64,000 bases of DNA. Source: Oscillatoriales cyanobacterium USR001 (GTDB lineage Bacteria > Cyanobacteriota > Cyanobacteriia > Cyanobacteriales > Microcoleaceae). Positions 8,878 to 18,327 of the stretch are shown here, piece by piece (within the stretch, counting starts at the first letter, position 1; each line of letters starts with the position of its first letter). Below the pieces are notes generated by a model that was not told the DNA's origin, did not search any database, and saw only the letters and a program-made list of their open reading frames with translations. The position numbers and the translations under genes were made by a program. Location of the stretch: contig MBRE01000078.1 of NCBI GenBank assembly GCA_001698425.1, positions 56,336 to 120,335 of the forward strand. The letters are read 5' to 3'.

Positions 8878-9339
8878 ATGACTCATCCCCTGATCCCACA
8901 AATCATCGACCTGGCCACTCCCGTTGCGGAAACATTGGGATTGGAAATAGTGGGCGCAGTATTTCACACTAACCAGAATCCTCCCGTCCTGCGAGTGGAC
9001 ATCCGCAACCCGCAGCAAGACACAGGTTTAGATGACTGCGAAAGGATGAGTAAAGCCCTCGAAGAAAGGTTAGATATCGCCGATATTCTTCCCGATGCTT
9101 ATGTACTAGAGATTTCTAGTCCTGGTCTTTCCCGAATGTTAACAAGCGATCGCGAATTTATTTCCTTTAAAGGATTCCCCGTCATCGTCAAAACATCCGC
9201 ACCTGAAAACGGAAACAAAGAATGGACAGGACAACTAATTCGTCGGGACGAAACAGCAGTTTATCTCAACCAAAAAGGGCGAACAATTACCATTCCCCGC
9301 GCCCTAATTACCCAAGTCCAATTAGACGAACCTAGATAG
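8878..9339 (+). CDS. rimP: Ribosome maturation factor RimP
   Basis: RimP is needed for maturation of the 30S subunit. The 153-residue product has the normal two-domain arrangement: an N-terminal alpha/beta domain containing LVIPQ-like start, [15 protein letters not shown] and the conserved [12 protein letters not shown], then an SH3-like C-terminal domain (about 90-153, [13 protein letters not shown]). Position directly upstream of nusA-ylxR-infB is the widely conserved bacterial order. The ATG at 8878 follows a TTCTTCC repeat tract directly, so initiation probably does not use a classical Shine-Dalgarno. Confidence 0.95.
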   Translation: MTHPLIPQIIDLATPVAETLGLEIVGAVFHTNQNPPVLRVDIRNPQQDTGLDDCERMSKALEERLDIADILPDAYVLEISSPGLSRMLTSDREFISFKGFPVIVKTSAPENGNKEWTGQLIRRDETAVYLNQKGRTITIPRALITQVQLDEPR

Positions 9340-9344
9340 TTAAC

Positions 9345-9387
9345 AAATAACAGTTAACACTTAACAGTTAACAGTTAACAAATTACC
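9345..9387 (+). repeat. Short CAGTTAA STRR tract between rimP and nusA
   Basis: About six degenerate CAGTTAA heptamers fill the rimP-nusA gap, followed by AAAGGAGA serving as the nusA ribosome binding site. It is the same heptamer as upstream of minD. Confidence 0.8.
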
Positions 9388-9409
9388 AAAGAAAAAAGGA
9401 GATTTTTAT

Positions 9410-10687
9410 ATGTCAATGGTTACTTTGCCCGGACTCAAAGATATGGTTGAAGGTATTAGCAAAGATCGCAACTTACCCAAACACGCAGTCCAAACAGCCT
9501 TAAGAGAAGCCCTCCTCAAAGGATACGAACGCTACCGCCGCAGCCAAAATCTCGATCACTTTAGCGAAGAATACTTCGATAACTTTGAAGTAGAACTAGA
9601 CGTTGAATCAGAAGGATTTCGTGTTTTAGCCACCAAAAATATAGTCGAAGAAGTTAGCAATCCAGATCATCAAATAGCACTTTCTGAAGTTCAAGAAGTA
9701 GCGACAGAAGCCCAACTTGGAGACACAGTTATCCTCGACGTAACCCCAGATCAAAATGATTTTGGGCGAATGGCGGCCATTCAAACCAAACAAGTTCTCG
9801 CCCAAAAATTGCGCGATCAACAGCGCAAAATGGTTCAAGAAGAATTTAAAGACTTAGAAGAAACAGTGCTGCAAGCCAAAGTTTTACGATTTGAAAGACA
9901 ATCAGCAATTCTAGCAGTTACTAGCGGTTTTGGTCAGCCAGAAGTAGAAGCCGAACTTCCTAAAAGAGAACAACTTCCTAACGATAACTACCGGGCTAAT
10001 GCGACTTTTAAGGTTTACCTCAAAAAAGTTGGCGAAGGAACCACCAGAGGGCCACAACTCATGGTATCCAGAGCGGACGCAGGGTTAGTTGTTTACTTAT
10101 TTGCCAACGAAGTCCCCGAAATCGAAGACGGAGTAGTGAGAATAGTTGCGGTAGCCAGAGAAGCCAATCCGCCTTCCCGCCACGTCGGACCCCGCACTAA
10201 AATTGCTGTTGATACCCTCGATCGCGACGTAGACCCAGTAGGCGCTTGCATTGGCGCAAGAGGTTCCCGGATTCAAGTAGTAGTTAACGAACTCAGAGGC
10301 GAAAAGATCGATGTCATCCGGTGGTCCCCAGATCCCTCCACCTACATCGCCAACGCCTTAAGTCCAGCGCGAGTAGACGAAGTGCGTCTAGTCGCCGCCG
10401 AAGGACGGCGGGCGCATATTCTAGTAGCAGAAGACCAATTAAGTTTAGCGATCGGCAAAGAAGGGCAAAATGTCCGATTAGCAGCCCGTCTCACAGGTTG
10501 GAAAATAGACATTAAAGATATTGCCAAATACGATCGCGCCGCCGAAGACAGCAAATTAGAAGCCGAAGCCGCCAAACTCGCAGAAGAAGCCGAAAAATAC
10601 CAATCAGAACTTGAGGAAGAAGACTACGAAGACGAAGAAGATGATTTTGAGGAAAGCGATCGCGAACCCGACAAAACCCCCAATTAA
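9410..10687 (+). CDS. nusA: Transcription termination/antitermination factor NusA
   Basis: NusA binds RNA polymerase and nascent RNA, modulating pausing, termination and antitermination. Over 425 residues the domains in order are the N-terminal RNAP-binding domain (about 1-125, with ALREALLKGYERYRR), an S1 domain (about 135-205), KH1 and KH2 (about 230-375, with VGACIGARGSRIQ and LAIGKEGQNVRLAARLTGWKID), and a short very acidic tail. It lacks the E. coli C-terminal acidic repeats, as is usual outside proteobacteria. A strong AAAGGAGA precedes the ATG. Second gene of the rimP-nusA-ylxR-infB operon. Confidence 0.97.
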   Translation: MSMVTLPGLKDMVEGISKDRNLPKHAVQTALREALLKGYERYRRSQNLDHFSEEYFDNFEVELDVESEGFRVLATKNIVEEVSNPDHQIALSEVQEVATEAQLGDTVILDVTPDQNDFGRMAAIQTKQVLAQKLRDQQRKMVQEEFKDLEETVLQAKVLRFERQSAILAVTSGFGQPEVEAELPKREQLPNDNYRANATFKVYLKKVGEGTTRGPQLMVSRADAGLVVYLFANEVPEIEDGVVRIVAVAREANPPSRHVGPRTKIAVDTLDRDVDPVGACIGARGSRIQVVVNELRGEKIDVIRWSPDPSTYIANALSPARVDEVRLVAAEGRRAHILVAEDQLSLAIGKEGQNVRLAARLTGWKIDIKDIAKYDRAAEDSKLEAEAAKLAEEAEKYQSELEEEDYEDEEDDFEESDREPDKTPN

Positions 10688-10721
10688 CTAGCGGCGAGGG
10701 AGAAATAACGAATTTTAATTC

Positions 10722-10876
10722 TCCCCCCTCTTCCCTCTTCCCTCTTCCCTCTTCCCTCTTCCCTCTTCCTTCTTCCTTCTTCCTTCTTCCCTCTTCCTTC
10801 TTCCTTCTTCCCTCTTCCTTCTTCCTTCTTCCTTCTTCCTTCTTCCTTCTTCCTTCTTCCTTCTTCCTTCTTCCTT
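10722..10876 (+). repeat. STRR heptamer tract (TTCTTCC/TTCCCTC)n between nusA and ylxR
   Basis: About 155 bp of TTCTTCC and TTCCCTC heptamers fill nearly all of the nusA-ylxR gap and stop 4-5 bp before the ylxR ATG. Seven is not a multiple of three, so the tract yields meaningless open frames in all phases on the other strand (KEEGRRK-type). Confidence 0.92.
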
Positions 10877-10880
10877 CGCA

Positions 10881-11207
10881 ATGAAACCTAACCACCGCCG
10901 CTGCGTCAGTTGTCGAAAAGTTGGACCCAAAGAAGCTTTTTGGCGACTTGTGAGACTCTATCCCTCTCATCAGGTACAATTAGATCGAGGCATGGGTCGA
11001 TCTGTGTACCTGTGTCCAGAAGCAGAGTGCCTTAAAGTAGCTCAAAAAAAAAATCGACTTGGGCGATCGCTCAAAGCATCTGTGTCTAACGAAATCTACC
11101 AAACACTTTGGCAACGTTTAGCCACCTCTTCCCCAGCCTCCCAGTACCAACCCAACGGGCAGGAAATCCCAAATCCTAACCGTGTCAACAGCCAACCCCC
11201 AATCTAA
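10881..11207 (+). CDS. ylxR: YlxR/RnpM family RNA-binding protein (DUF448)
   Basis: The family signature is clear near the N-terminus: RRCVSCRKVGPKEAFWRLVR, then GRSVYLCPEAEC and a basic AQKKNRLGRSLK segment. YlxR proteins are small RNA-binding proteins encoded between nusA and infB; in Bacillus the homologue RnpM binds and modulates RNase P RNA. The product is 108 residues with a Pro/Asn-rich C-terminal extension beyond the about 90-residue core. The ATG at 10881 sits immediately after a long STRR tract and has no Shine-Dalgarno. Confidence 0.93.
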   Translation: MKPNHRRCVSCRKVGPKEAFWRLVRLYPSHQVQLDRGMGRSVYLCPEAECLKVAQKKNRLGRSLKASVSNEIYQTLWQRLATSSPASQYQPNGQEIPNPNRVNSQPPI

Positions 11208-11529
11208 TCCCCTCACCGGTCTGGAAAGATTTGTGTCAGATTAGATAAGGGCAAGCACCAACAGAGAGATGCTCAAATAGGAATATAAAGAATAGCGAAA
11301 GCAAATTCCGGCTAAAATCGGGACTATAAATTTCAAAATTCACACCTTCCTATAAAAAACTTGAGATCGCTCTCGCGGGAGACATTCAGCAAAGTAGCGT
11401 CCCCAAGACGCTACCACTGGCAAAGCCCCCGCGCCCCGATTCTTGACATTAATCTCAATTAAACGATGTTGTCATTAAAACGGTAGATTGCAATGTAAAA
11501 ACTGGTTGGCACTAAGAGGGCTAGAGTGG
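11208..11529 (+). other. ylxR-infB intergenic region with hairpin
   Basis: A 322-bp gap with no gene. The only clear structure is a perfect 8-bp hairpin, GTAGCGTC (11394-11401) / GACGCTAC (11407-11414), not followed by a T-run. The gap may hold a promoter for infB; none is convincing by eye. Confidence 0.4.
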
Positions 11530-14500
11530 ATGAACAACGGCAAAGTAAGAATTTACGAGTTATCACGGGAACTAAATTTGGATAATAAAGACATCTTGGC
11601 GGTTTGTGAGGGGCTCAATATTTCAGTGAAGAGCCATAGCAGCACAATTTCAGAATCCGATGCTGAGCGTATTCGCAAAACAGCCGAAAAATACGTCGCC
11701 AGCCACTCTGCTCCCAGCAAACCAGCCCCCCCCGATCGGGCTAATGGGCCGCATAGAGACTCTGGCAATCGTTCTAATGACCCCAAAAAACAACAAATTT
11801 TAGAAATACGCAGACCTAAAGTGCGCCCAGGTGCAAATTCTAGGCATTCCGGTGGCTCAAACGAGCGATCGCCCAACGTCAACGAGGAAAACTCAAACCC
11901 TCAACCGACAACGGCAACTCCTCCAAAACTGCCAACCAGTCAACAACTCCCGGCTCCAGCCAAGCCGAATATCAATCGACGTGAACCCTCAAGACCGAAT
12001 GTAAATTCTCCTGTGGCTGCGCCGGAACATCTTGGCGATCGAAGGGAAACAGACAATGCTGGCGCTGAATCATCTATAGTTCCTCAAAATAACCCAAGTC
12101 CCAATCAGGGGCGACCCATAAATTCGCCACCACCACCACAGCCAAAACTCACCTCACCACCCGTCAGACCAGACGGGAACCCCAATCGCGTGCCAGGGAA
12201 TCAGGGCAATCGACCGGTACTGAAAGGAGCAAAAACCGAGACAGAAAGTGCTGAATCGGTGCAAACAACAACTCAGCCCGCTAGACCAGCCCGCCCCAGT
12301 CGAGGAGGGGCAAAACCAGGAGGTTCAGAGGAGAAAGAAGGCTCAAGACCTCGCCGAGATGGTGAACGACCGGGCAGACCCCAACAGGCGACTGAATTAA
12401 GACGACCAAGTACCGGCAGAAATGCCCCAGCGGTAGCCAGTGCGATCGCACCCAATCGACGCGGCATCGATCCCAGTACGATAGTTGATGAAAATGATGA
12501 ACCGGATGAAGATTCGCCATTAGCAGAAATATCTCTACTCGATCGGCCAACACTACCTCGTCCGGCGAAAAAAGCCCCGGTTTGGGAAGAAGATGACGAA
12601 GAAAATCCCGATTTTCCCAATAAGTCGGCAAAAGCGGCAGCGAAAGCTAAACGCAGTCGGGTTAAACCTCTGATCGACGACGATGATGATGACTTGGATA
12701 ATCTGGAAATGCCAGAGCCGATTGTGGTTAGTCTATCCTTGGCTCGACCATCGAAGCCGAAAGGGTTTTCAGCACCGAAGGCGGCTCCGCCCATCTCTAC
12801 CCCTGGACCTAGTGGTGGAAAAAATAAGAAACCAGGAGCAGCAAAGGATTCTAGCAATGGCGATCGCAACCAAAGAGGTAATAATCGTCGCCAAACAACG
12901 GAAGTTAAGGCAGAACGCCCAGAAAAACTCGTCCTCAGCGGCTCGATGACTGTTCAGGAACTAGCGATCGCCCTCGGCGTTGTAGAAACAGACATTATTC
13001 GACGGTTATTCTCTAAAGGAATGGCAGTCAGTATCACTGAAACCCTTGACATATCAGCAATTCACCTCATTGCCGAAGAATTAGGCATCCCAGTCGAAAC
13101 TGCGGAGAAAGAAGCCGAAGCCAAGAAAGTGATCGAAATGCTGTCGGAGGAAGACTTAGACAACCTCCAACGTCGTCCCCCAGTAGTGACAATCATGGGT
13201 CACGTCGATCACGGTAAAACTACCCTCCTCGACTCGATCCGTAAAACTAAGGTGGCTCAAGGTGAAGCCGGAGGGATTACTCAGCACATCGGCGCTTACC
13301 ACGTAGATGTCGCCCACGAAGGCAAAATGCAGCAGGTGGTGTTTCTGGATACTCCTGGTCACGAAGCTTTCACGGCCATGCGGGCACGGGGCGCGCGGGT
13401 GACAGACGTAGCAGTATTAGTTGTAGCGGCGGATGATGGGGTAAGACCTCAGACTATTGAAGCTATTAGCCATGCTAAGGCCGCCCAAGTGCCGATGGTT
13501 GTGGCAATTAACAAAATAGATAAAGAAGGGGCTCAACCGGAACGGGTGAAACAGGAACTCACGCAGTATGGCTTAGTCGCTGAAGACTGGGGCGGTGACA
13601 CGATTATGGTTCCCGTCAGTGCTATCAAGGGGGAAAACCTGGATACTCTGTTAGAGATGATCTTGTTGGTATCAGAAGTGGCTGACCTCCAAGCGAATCC
13701 CAACCGGGCGGCTAAGGGAACGGTAATTGAAGCTAATCTCGATAAGGCTAGAGGACCAGTGGCGACGCTGCTGATCCAGAATGGTACTTTACGGGTGGGA
13801 GATGTGGTAGTTGCTGGTTCCGCTTTGGGTAAAGTCCGGGCGATGATTGATGACCGAGGTAAGCGGGTAGATGTCGCTGGTCCATCCTTTGCGGTGGAAA
13901 TCTTGGGGCTACGGGATGTACCTCGTGCTGGAGATGAGTTTGATGTGTTCCCTAGTGAGAGGGAAGCAGCCGCGATCGCAGGCGTAAGAGTCAATCGCGC
14001 CAGAGAATCTCGTCTGCTACAAGGCAGAATTAGTCTCAGCGGTTTCTCTCAACAAGCCAAAGAAGGCGAACTCAAGGAACTCAATTTAATTCTCAAGGGA
14101 GATGTTCAGGGATCTGTCGAAGCGATCGTCGGAGCTCTGCGCCAACTACCACAAAAAGAAGTCCAACTCAGATTGTTATTAGCTGCGCCTGGAGAAATTA
14201 CCGAAACGGATATCGATCTGGCGGCTGCTAGTTCTGCTGTAATTATTGGCTTTAATACTACCTTGGCTTCTGGGGCTCGCCAAGCTGCCGATCGCGAAGG
14301 TGTAGATGTCCGGGAGTACAACATCATTTACAACCTCTTGGACGATGTACAAGGAGCGATGGAAGGCTTGTTAGAACCAGAATTAGTAGAAGAACCTCTA
14401 GGAAACGTGGAAGTTCGCGCTGTTTTCCCAATCAGTCGCGGGGCTGTCGCTGGTTGTTACGTGCTTTCTGGCAAAATTATCCGCAACTGCAAGGTGCGGG

Positions 14501-14688
14501 TACGCCGAGGCGCAAATGTTCTCTATGAGGGTATTCTCGATTCCCTGAAACGGATGAAGGATGATGTCAAGGAAGTTAATGCTGGTTACGAGTGCGGCAT
14601 TTCTCTGAATGCTTTTACTGGCTGGGCTGAAGGCGACATGATTGAATCCTATCGGATGGTAACAAAGCGGCGGACTCTTTCAAGTTAA
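11530..14688 (+). CDS. infB: Translation initiation factor IF-2
   Basis: IF-2 is the GTPase that places initiator tRNA on the 30S subunit and promotes subunit joining. I use ATG 11530 ([15 protein letters not shown]), the conserved IF2_N beginning; a TTG 14 codons upstream would add non-conserved residues. The 1052-residue protein has an IF2_N domain, a long Pro/Asn/Arg-rich disordered linker (about 60-460) typical of cyanobacteria, a second IF2_N ([12 protein letters not shown]), then the G domain with GHVDHGKTT (about 556), DTPGHEAF and NKIDK, and C-terminal domains II-IV. Last gene of the rimP-nusA-ylxR-infB group. Confidence 0.97.
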   Translation: MNNGKVRIYELSRELNLDNKDILAVCEGLNISVKSHSSTISESDAERIRKTAEKYVASHSAPSKPAPPDRANGPHRDSGNRSNDPKKQQILEIRRPKVRPGANSRHSGGSNERSPNVNEENSNPQPTTATPPKLPTSQQLPAPAKPNINRREPSRPNVNSPVAAPEHLGDRRETDNAGAESSIVPQNNPSPNQGRPINSPPPPQPKLTSPPVRPDGNPNRVPGNQGNRPVLKGAKTETESAESVQTTTQPARPARPSRGGAKPGGSEEKEGSRPRRDGERPGRPQQATELRRPSTGRNAPAVASAIAPNRRGIDPSTIVDENDEPDEDSPLAEISLLDRPTLPRPAKKAPVWEEDDEENPDFPNKSAKAAAKAKRSRVKPLIDDDDDDLDNLEMPEPIVVSLSLARPSKPKGFSAPKAAPPISTPGPSGGKNKKPGAAKDSSNGDRNQRGNNRRQTTEVKAERPEKLVLSGSMTVQELAIALGVVETDIIRRLFSKGMAVSITETLDISAIHLIAEELGIPVETAEKEAEAKKVIEMLSEEDLDNLQRRPPVVTIMGHVDHGKTTLLDSIRKTKVAQGEAGGITQHIGAYHVDVAHEGKMQQVVFLDTPGHEAFTAMRARGARVTDVAVLVVAADDGVRPQTIEAISHAKAAQVPMVVAINKIDKEGAQPERVKQELTQYGLVAEDWGGDTIMVPVSAIKGENLDTLLEMILLVSEVADLQANPNRAAKGTVIEANLDKARGPVATLLIQNGTLRVGDVVVAGSALGKVRAMIDDRGKRVDVAGPSFAVEILGLRDVPRAGDEFDVFPSEREAAAIAGVRVNRARESRLLQGRISLSGFSQQAKEGELKELNLILKGDVQGSVEAIVGALRQLPQKEVQLRLLLAAPGEITETDIDLAAASSAVIIGFNTTLASGARQAADREGVDVREYNIIYNLLDDVQGAMEGLLEPELVEEPLGNVEVRAVFPISRGAVAGCYVLSGKIIRNCKVRVRRGANVLYEGILDSLKRMKDDVKEVNAGYECGISLNAFTGWAEGDMIESYRMVTKRRTLSS

Positions 14689-14977
14689 AAGAAGGGTTAA
14701 GAAGGGGTATTTGATCGAACAAGCCCTAGCCTCTAGCCCCTTCTTCCTTCCTTTTTTGCTCCTTGTAGTCTCTGATACAGCATTAATTCCATCAGTAATG
14801 TTAGAAGATTGAATAGCAGCAAAATTTCCTGGGAAAGCAGAGGTTGTACCTCTTTCCGAATAATTTATGTCTATGGCGGTTTTTATAAAAAATACTCTGA
14901 AAACCCTGTATAATTTGCTCAGGTAGGCTGAATAAAGGCTATCGTTGAAATCCAGACAAGTGATTGAGATTAAAGCT

Positions 14978-15205
14978 ATGATTAATTCTGCATCTATACC
15001 TCAAGAATATCAAACTCCATCCTTAGAGCTAGTACCCGAAGACTCGGAAATGTGGGAAAGTTTGAAGCAAGCAAGCGCAGCGAGTTCTGGGTTTCAGCGG
15101 TGGCAGCTAGAACAAGATTGCACCCCCTGCACTCCAGAAGATGCGGCTCTTGACAAACAAGTTACCAGTTATCTACGGGAAACTTTAGAAACTTTGGCTT
15201 ATTAA
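14978..15205 (+). CDS. Small hypothetical protein
   Basis: From ATG 14978 the product is 75 residues, acidic, with the Cys pair CTPC in EQDCTPCTPEDAALD. I do not recognise a named family. A strong Rho-independent terminator follows 70 bp downstream, supporting it as a real monocistronic gene. An in-frame upstream start at 14945 is possible but adds residues without obvious conservation. Confidence 0.55.
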   Translation: MINSASIPQEYQTPSLELVPEDSEMWESLKQASAASSGFQRWQLEQDCTPCTPEDAALDKQVTSYLRETLETLAY

Positions 15206-15276
15206 CTTAACTGATTTTAGCTGTTTTCGGCATTGAAGATATTGCGATCGATTCGAGAATATTGTAACGAAAAAGA

Positions 15277-15316
15277 ATAAAATTGCTGCTTGTGTGGGCA
15301 ATTTTATTTTTTTTTT
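15277..15316 (+). terminator. Rho-independent terminator after the small hypothetical gene
   Basis: A perfect 10-bp stem ATAAAATTGC (15277-15286) / GCAATTTTAT (15298-15307) with an 11-nt loop is followed by a long T-run. Confidence 0.8.
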
Positions 15317-15331
15317 CATTATAGATGTCTA

Positions 15332-15456
15332 ATACCATTTCTCTAAATTAATGCTACAGTCTTCGGGGCGGGTTTTTGAAGATTTTGGGGAATTGCGGTG
15401 ATTGTTGGCGAACCCGCCCCTACCCAAACTGTTGAAAACTTTTTTAGAAATGGTAT
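15332..15456. repeat. MITE-like inverted-repeat element (ATACCATTTCT ends)
   Basis: The ends ATACCATTTCT (15332-) and AGAAATGGTAT (-15456) are inverted repeats, and an internal pair (GGGGCGGGTT and AACCCGCCCC) can form a second stem. No coding capacity. The pattern fits a small non-autonomous transposable element or palindromic interspersed repeat. Confidence 0.6.
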
Positions 15457-15479
15457 AAAACCATTACTGCAATTACATT

Positions 15480-15513
15480 TCCTTCTTCCTTCTTCCTTCT
15501 TCCTTCTTCCTTC
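15480..15513 (+). repeat. Short STRR tract (TTCTTCC)n before a start codon
   Basis: Five TTCTTCC heptamers end a few bases before the ATG at 15518, again leaving a pyrimidine-rich leader. Confidence 0.85.
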
Positions 15514-15517
15514 AGAT

Positions 15518-15910
15518 ATGAAACCAAAAATTACTAATGCGATCGCGTGGGAGCAAGCTGAACTGCTAATGCAGCCGGCATTGATCCGACTAATTGATAA
15601 CATCCGTAAACAGCTAGATGAATCTGCTTGGCAAGGTACTTATCAAGAGGTACAGAGTCCGTTACCGGGTTATCAACTATGCTTAAAAAACCAAGGTGAG
15701 GAAAGGTGTGTGGATTTGTGGGAACTTTGTTATCAAATCTGCTTTAATAATTATATTCCTACTCATGTAGAAAGCGAAACTGTGGAAGTAGAAATAGATA
15801 CCAGTCTGATTGATGAGACAGGCGATATTGATTGGAACCGTCTCGATGCTAAAGCCAGTCAGCTAGTAGATGATTTATTTGCTCAATTACCGTCAATAGT
15901 TAATAGTTAA
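15518..15910 (+). CDS. Hypothetical protein upstream of ygfZ
   Basis: I place the start at ATG 15518 (MKPKITNAIAWEQAELL), just after the STRR tract, giving 130 residues; the longer reading would translate the repeats. The protein is acidic and helical, with GTYQEVQSPLPGYQLCL and a C-terminal DIDWNRLDAKASQLVDDLF segment. I recognise no named domain. It ends 9 bp before the ygfZ start, so the two are probably cotranscribed. Confidence 0.65.
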   Translation: MKPKITNAIAWEQAELLMQPALIRLIDNIRKQLDESAWQGTYQEVQSPLPGYQLCLKNQGEERCVDLWELCYQICFNNYIPTHVESETVEVEIDTSLIDETGDIDWNRLDAKASQLVDDLFAQLPSIVNS

Positions 15911-15919
15911 TTGAATTTT

Positions 15920-16969
15920 ATGATACAGGAATTATCGGAGCTTCAAATATCCGCAGGTGCTATCTTTACTTCCGCAATTAGTGAGGGAGTGCCAGTTAGT
16001 TTTGGTAATGATGCTGAGGCTATTTTAGCATCAAAACAAGGTGTGGTTGTATGCGATCGCACTCATTGGGGACGATTACAAATTTCTGGTCAAGATCGAC
16101 TGCGATTTTTACATAACCAAACTACCAACAATTTTAATATTTTACAACCAGGAGAAGGCTGCGACACCGTTTTTGTCACATCCACAGCCCGTACAATCGA
16201 TCTGGCAACCGCAATAATTACAGAAGATTCAATCTTATTAATAGTTTCTCCAAACCGTCGTCAAAAGCTCTTAGAATTACTCGATCGGTATATTTTTCCA
16301 ATGGATAAAATCGAACTCAAAGATTTAACTAATAGCACTGCTACTTTTAGCTTAATTGGACTAGATAGCGGTAAACTTTTAGAAAAAATGGGAGTTCCTG
16401 ATTTAGAAAATCAACCTTATGCCAGTCACAAGTTAGTAGAAATTCAGACTGAGAAAGAGCCAGTTAGAATTGTGGTGGGGAGTGGATTAGGAACTATAGG
16501 ATATACTTTAATTTGTGATGCTAACCTAGCGGCAAATATTTGGGGCGAATTAGTCAAAAATGGAGCTATTCCAGCAGGAGAGCGAGTCTGGGAACAGCTA
16601 CGCATCAAACAAGGAAGACCGGCAACTGATGCTGAACTTACTGATGAATATAATCCTCTGGAAGCTCGTTTGTTGCACACTATTTCTTATCAAAAAGGGT
16701 GCTACATTGGTCAAGAAACTATTGCTCGTTTGAATACTTATAAAGGTGTTAAACAGGAACTTTGGGGAGTGCGTTTAAGTGGCGATGCTGAAGTTGGGGC
16801 AACCGTGACAATGGGAGAGGAGAAAGTGGGTAAAGTAACCAGTTTTACTGTCACTGATGATGGGCCATTTGCCTTAGCTTATATTCGGACTAAGGCTGGT
16901 GGTAAAGGATTAAAAGTGCAGGTAGGAGAAGTTGAGGGGGAAGTTGTGGATTTGCCATTTTTATCCTAA
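15920..16969 (+). CDS. ygfZ: Folate-binding protein YgfZ (GcvT-like)
   Basis: YgfZ is a tetrahydrofolate-dependent protein that supports repair or assembly of certain Fe-S enzymes; it resembles the T-protein of glycine cleavage. The diagnostic motif KGCYIGQETIARLNTYKG is present with its conserved Cys, and QGRPATDAELTDEYNPLEA before it fits the family. I prefer ATG 15920 to a TTG three codons earlier, giving 349 residues. Gene ends flush against the convergent rtcB stop with no intergenic base. Confidence 0.9.
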   Translation: MIQELSELQISAGAIFTSAISEGVPVSFGNDAEAILASKQGVVVCDRTHWGRLQISGQDRLRFLHNQTTNNFNILQPGEGCDTVFVTSTARTIDLATAIITEDSILLIVSPNRRQKLLELLDRYIFPMDKIELKDLTNSTATFSLIGLDSGKLLEKMGVPDLENQPYASHKLVEIQTEKEPVRIVVGSGLGTIGYTLICDANLAANIWGELVKNGAIPAGERVWEQLRIKQGRPATDAELTDEYNPLEARLLHTISYQKGCYIGQETIARLNTYKGVKQELWGVRLSGDAEVGATVTMGEEKVGKVTSFTVTDDGPFALAYIRTKAGGKGLKVQVGEVEGEVVDLPFLS

Positions 16970-18151
16970 CTAACCCTTAATACAAATTACCTGCTTAAGA
17001 GTTGCCACAATTTCTACCAAATCAGATTGCTGATTCATCACTTCATCAATAGGCTTATAAGCACCGGGAATTTCATCCAAAATTGACTCATCTTTCCGGC
17101 ACTCAACCCCCTTAGTTTGCTCTACTAAATCATCCAAGGTAAAGACATTTTTGGCTTGATGGCGAGACATTAATCTACCCGCACCATGAGAGCAACTACA
17201 GTAGCTTTCAGCATTACCTTTGCCTTTAACAATAAAAGATTTTGCCCCCATTGAACCAGGGATAATTCCGTAGTCTTCAACGCGAGAGCGCACAGCGCCT
17301 TTACGAGTTACATACACATTTTCTCCAAAATGTAGCTCTTTTTCAGCATAATTGTGATGGCAATTTACTTGCAAAATTGGCTTAGTAGGTTTCCCGCCTG
17401 CGAGGTGTTTTTCAATAATGTGCTTGAAACGAGCCATCATTACATCGCGGTTAAAACGGGCATAATTTTGAGCCCATTGTAAATCATGCCAATAGGCGGC
17501 AAATTCTGGCGTACCTGTAACAAAGTAAGCTAAATCTCGATCTGGGAGAGAGATATCTGCAAGTTTAGCTAACTCTTTGGCTGTATCAATATGGTGTTGA
17601 GCTAATAAATTTCCAATTCCCCGCGAGCCGGAATGGAGCATTAGCCAAACAAAGTTTTCTGTATCCAGACAAAGCTCGATAAAGTGATTACCGCCGCCGA
17701 GGGAGCCTAATTGTTTAATGGCTTTACTTTCGGAGCGTTGTACGTTTTTATGTAGTTCTTTAAAATCGCGCCATCCTTGCCAGTTGGTGACGTTTTTTTC
17801 TATTTCTTTGTTTTCGCCAAATCCTACGGGAATTGCTGCTTCTATTTCTAGGCGAATTTGTTTGAGTTTTCCTTCTAGTTTTTCACTGTTGAATGGCATT
17901 TTGATTGCAGCCATGCCACAACCAATATCAACTCCCACAGCAGCGGGAATTATGGCTTCTTTTGTAGCTATAACTGAGCCAACTAAAGCGCCTTTACCTA
18001 AGTGGACATCAGGCATTAGTGCGACGTGCTTAAATACAAATGGCAAAGATGCTACATTTTTTGCCATTCTGGATTCGTCGTTACTTAGGCTATGATTTGC
18101 CCAAGATAAGACTGGAGTTGTGGTTGAGAGCTCTAATTCTTGGTATGGCAT
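16970..18151 (-). CDS. rtcB: RNA-splicing ligase RtcB family protein
   Basis: RtcB is a GTP- and Mn-dependent ligase joining 2',3'-cyclic phosphate and 5'-OH RNA ends. Signatures are GVDIGCGM (metal-binding Asp/Cys), LGGGNHFIEL, MLHSGSRGIGN, QVNCHHNY and the guanylylated-His region CSCSHGAGRLMSR. At 393 residues it is a short, single-domain version. The C-terminus ends VICIKG, retaining the usual final Gly. Upstream lies a palindromic element and an ATACTACA inverted repeat at 18303-18322, but no partner gene such as rtcA. Confidence 0.93.
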   Translation of the reverse strand: MPYQELELSTTTPVLSWANHSLSNDESRMAKNVASLPFVFKHVALMPDVHLGKGALVGSVIATKEAIIPAAVGVDIGCGMAAIKMPFNSEKLEGKLKQIRLEIEAAIPVGFGENKEIEKNVTNWQGWRDFKELHKNVQRSESKAIKQLGSLGGGNHFIELCLDTENFVWLMLHSGSRGIGNLLAQHHIDTAKELAKLADISLPDRDLAYFVTGTPEFAAYWHDLQWAQNYARFNRDVMMARFKHIIEKHLAGGKPTKPILQVNCHHNYAEKELHFGENVYVTRKGAVRSRVEDYGIIPGSMGAKSFIVKGKGNAESYCSCSHGAGRLMSRHQAKNVFTLDDLVEQTKGVECRKDESILDEIPGAYKPIDEVMNQQSDLVEIVATLKQVICIKG

Positions 18152-18177
18152 TTTTTGAGTGTTTTTATTATGGTTAA

Positions 18178-18283
18178 GGAATAGAAATTAAATAATTAGC
18201 TTGTTTGTAGTAAGCGCTTTAGCGCAAAGAGCGCTAAAGCGCTTACTACGAACTAAATCATCAAGTTATTTAATTTTCATTCC
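18178..18283. repeat. Palindromic MITE-like element, family A copy 1
   Basis: The 106-bp element has imperfect 18-bp terminal inverted repeats (GGAATAGAAATTAAATAA at 18178-18195; its near-complement at 18266-18283) and a core hairpin (GTAGTAAGCGCTTTAGCGC against GCGCTAAAGCGCTTACTAC). Related copies with the same GGAATAGAAATTA end lie at 48440 and 63379. It sits in the rtcB-tilS gap. Confidence 0.75.
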
Positions 18284-18327
18284 TAAGTAGGTTGTTTTGT
18301 CTATACTACATGATTGTAGTATGTTTG

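Noticed and set aside
10512..10979. Long minus-strand frames with KEEGRRK repeats across the nusA-ylxR gap
   Set aside because: They are translations of heptamer STRR DNA, open in every phase because the unit lacks stop codons; similar frames at 50042-50344 and 15343-15603 are rejected for the same reason.
12273..12869. 198-codon minus-strand frame inside infB
   Set aside because: It is antisense to the low-complexity linker of IF-2; no ribosome site, no family resemblance.
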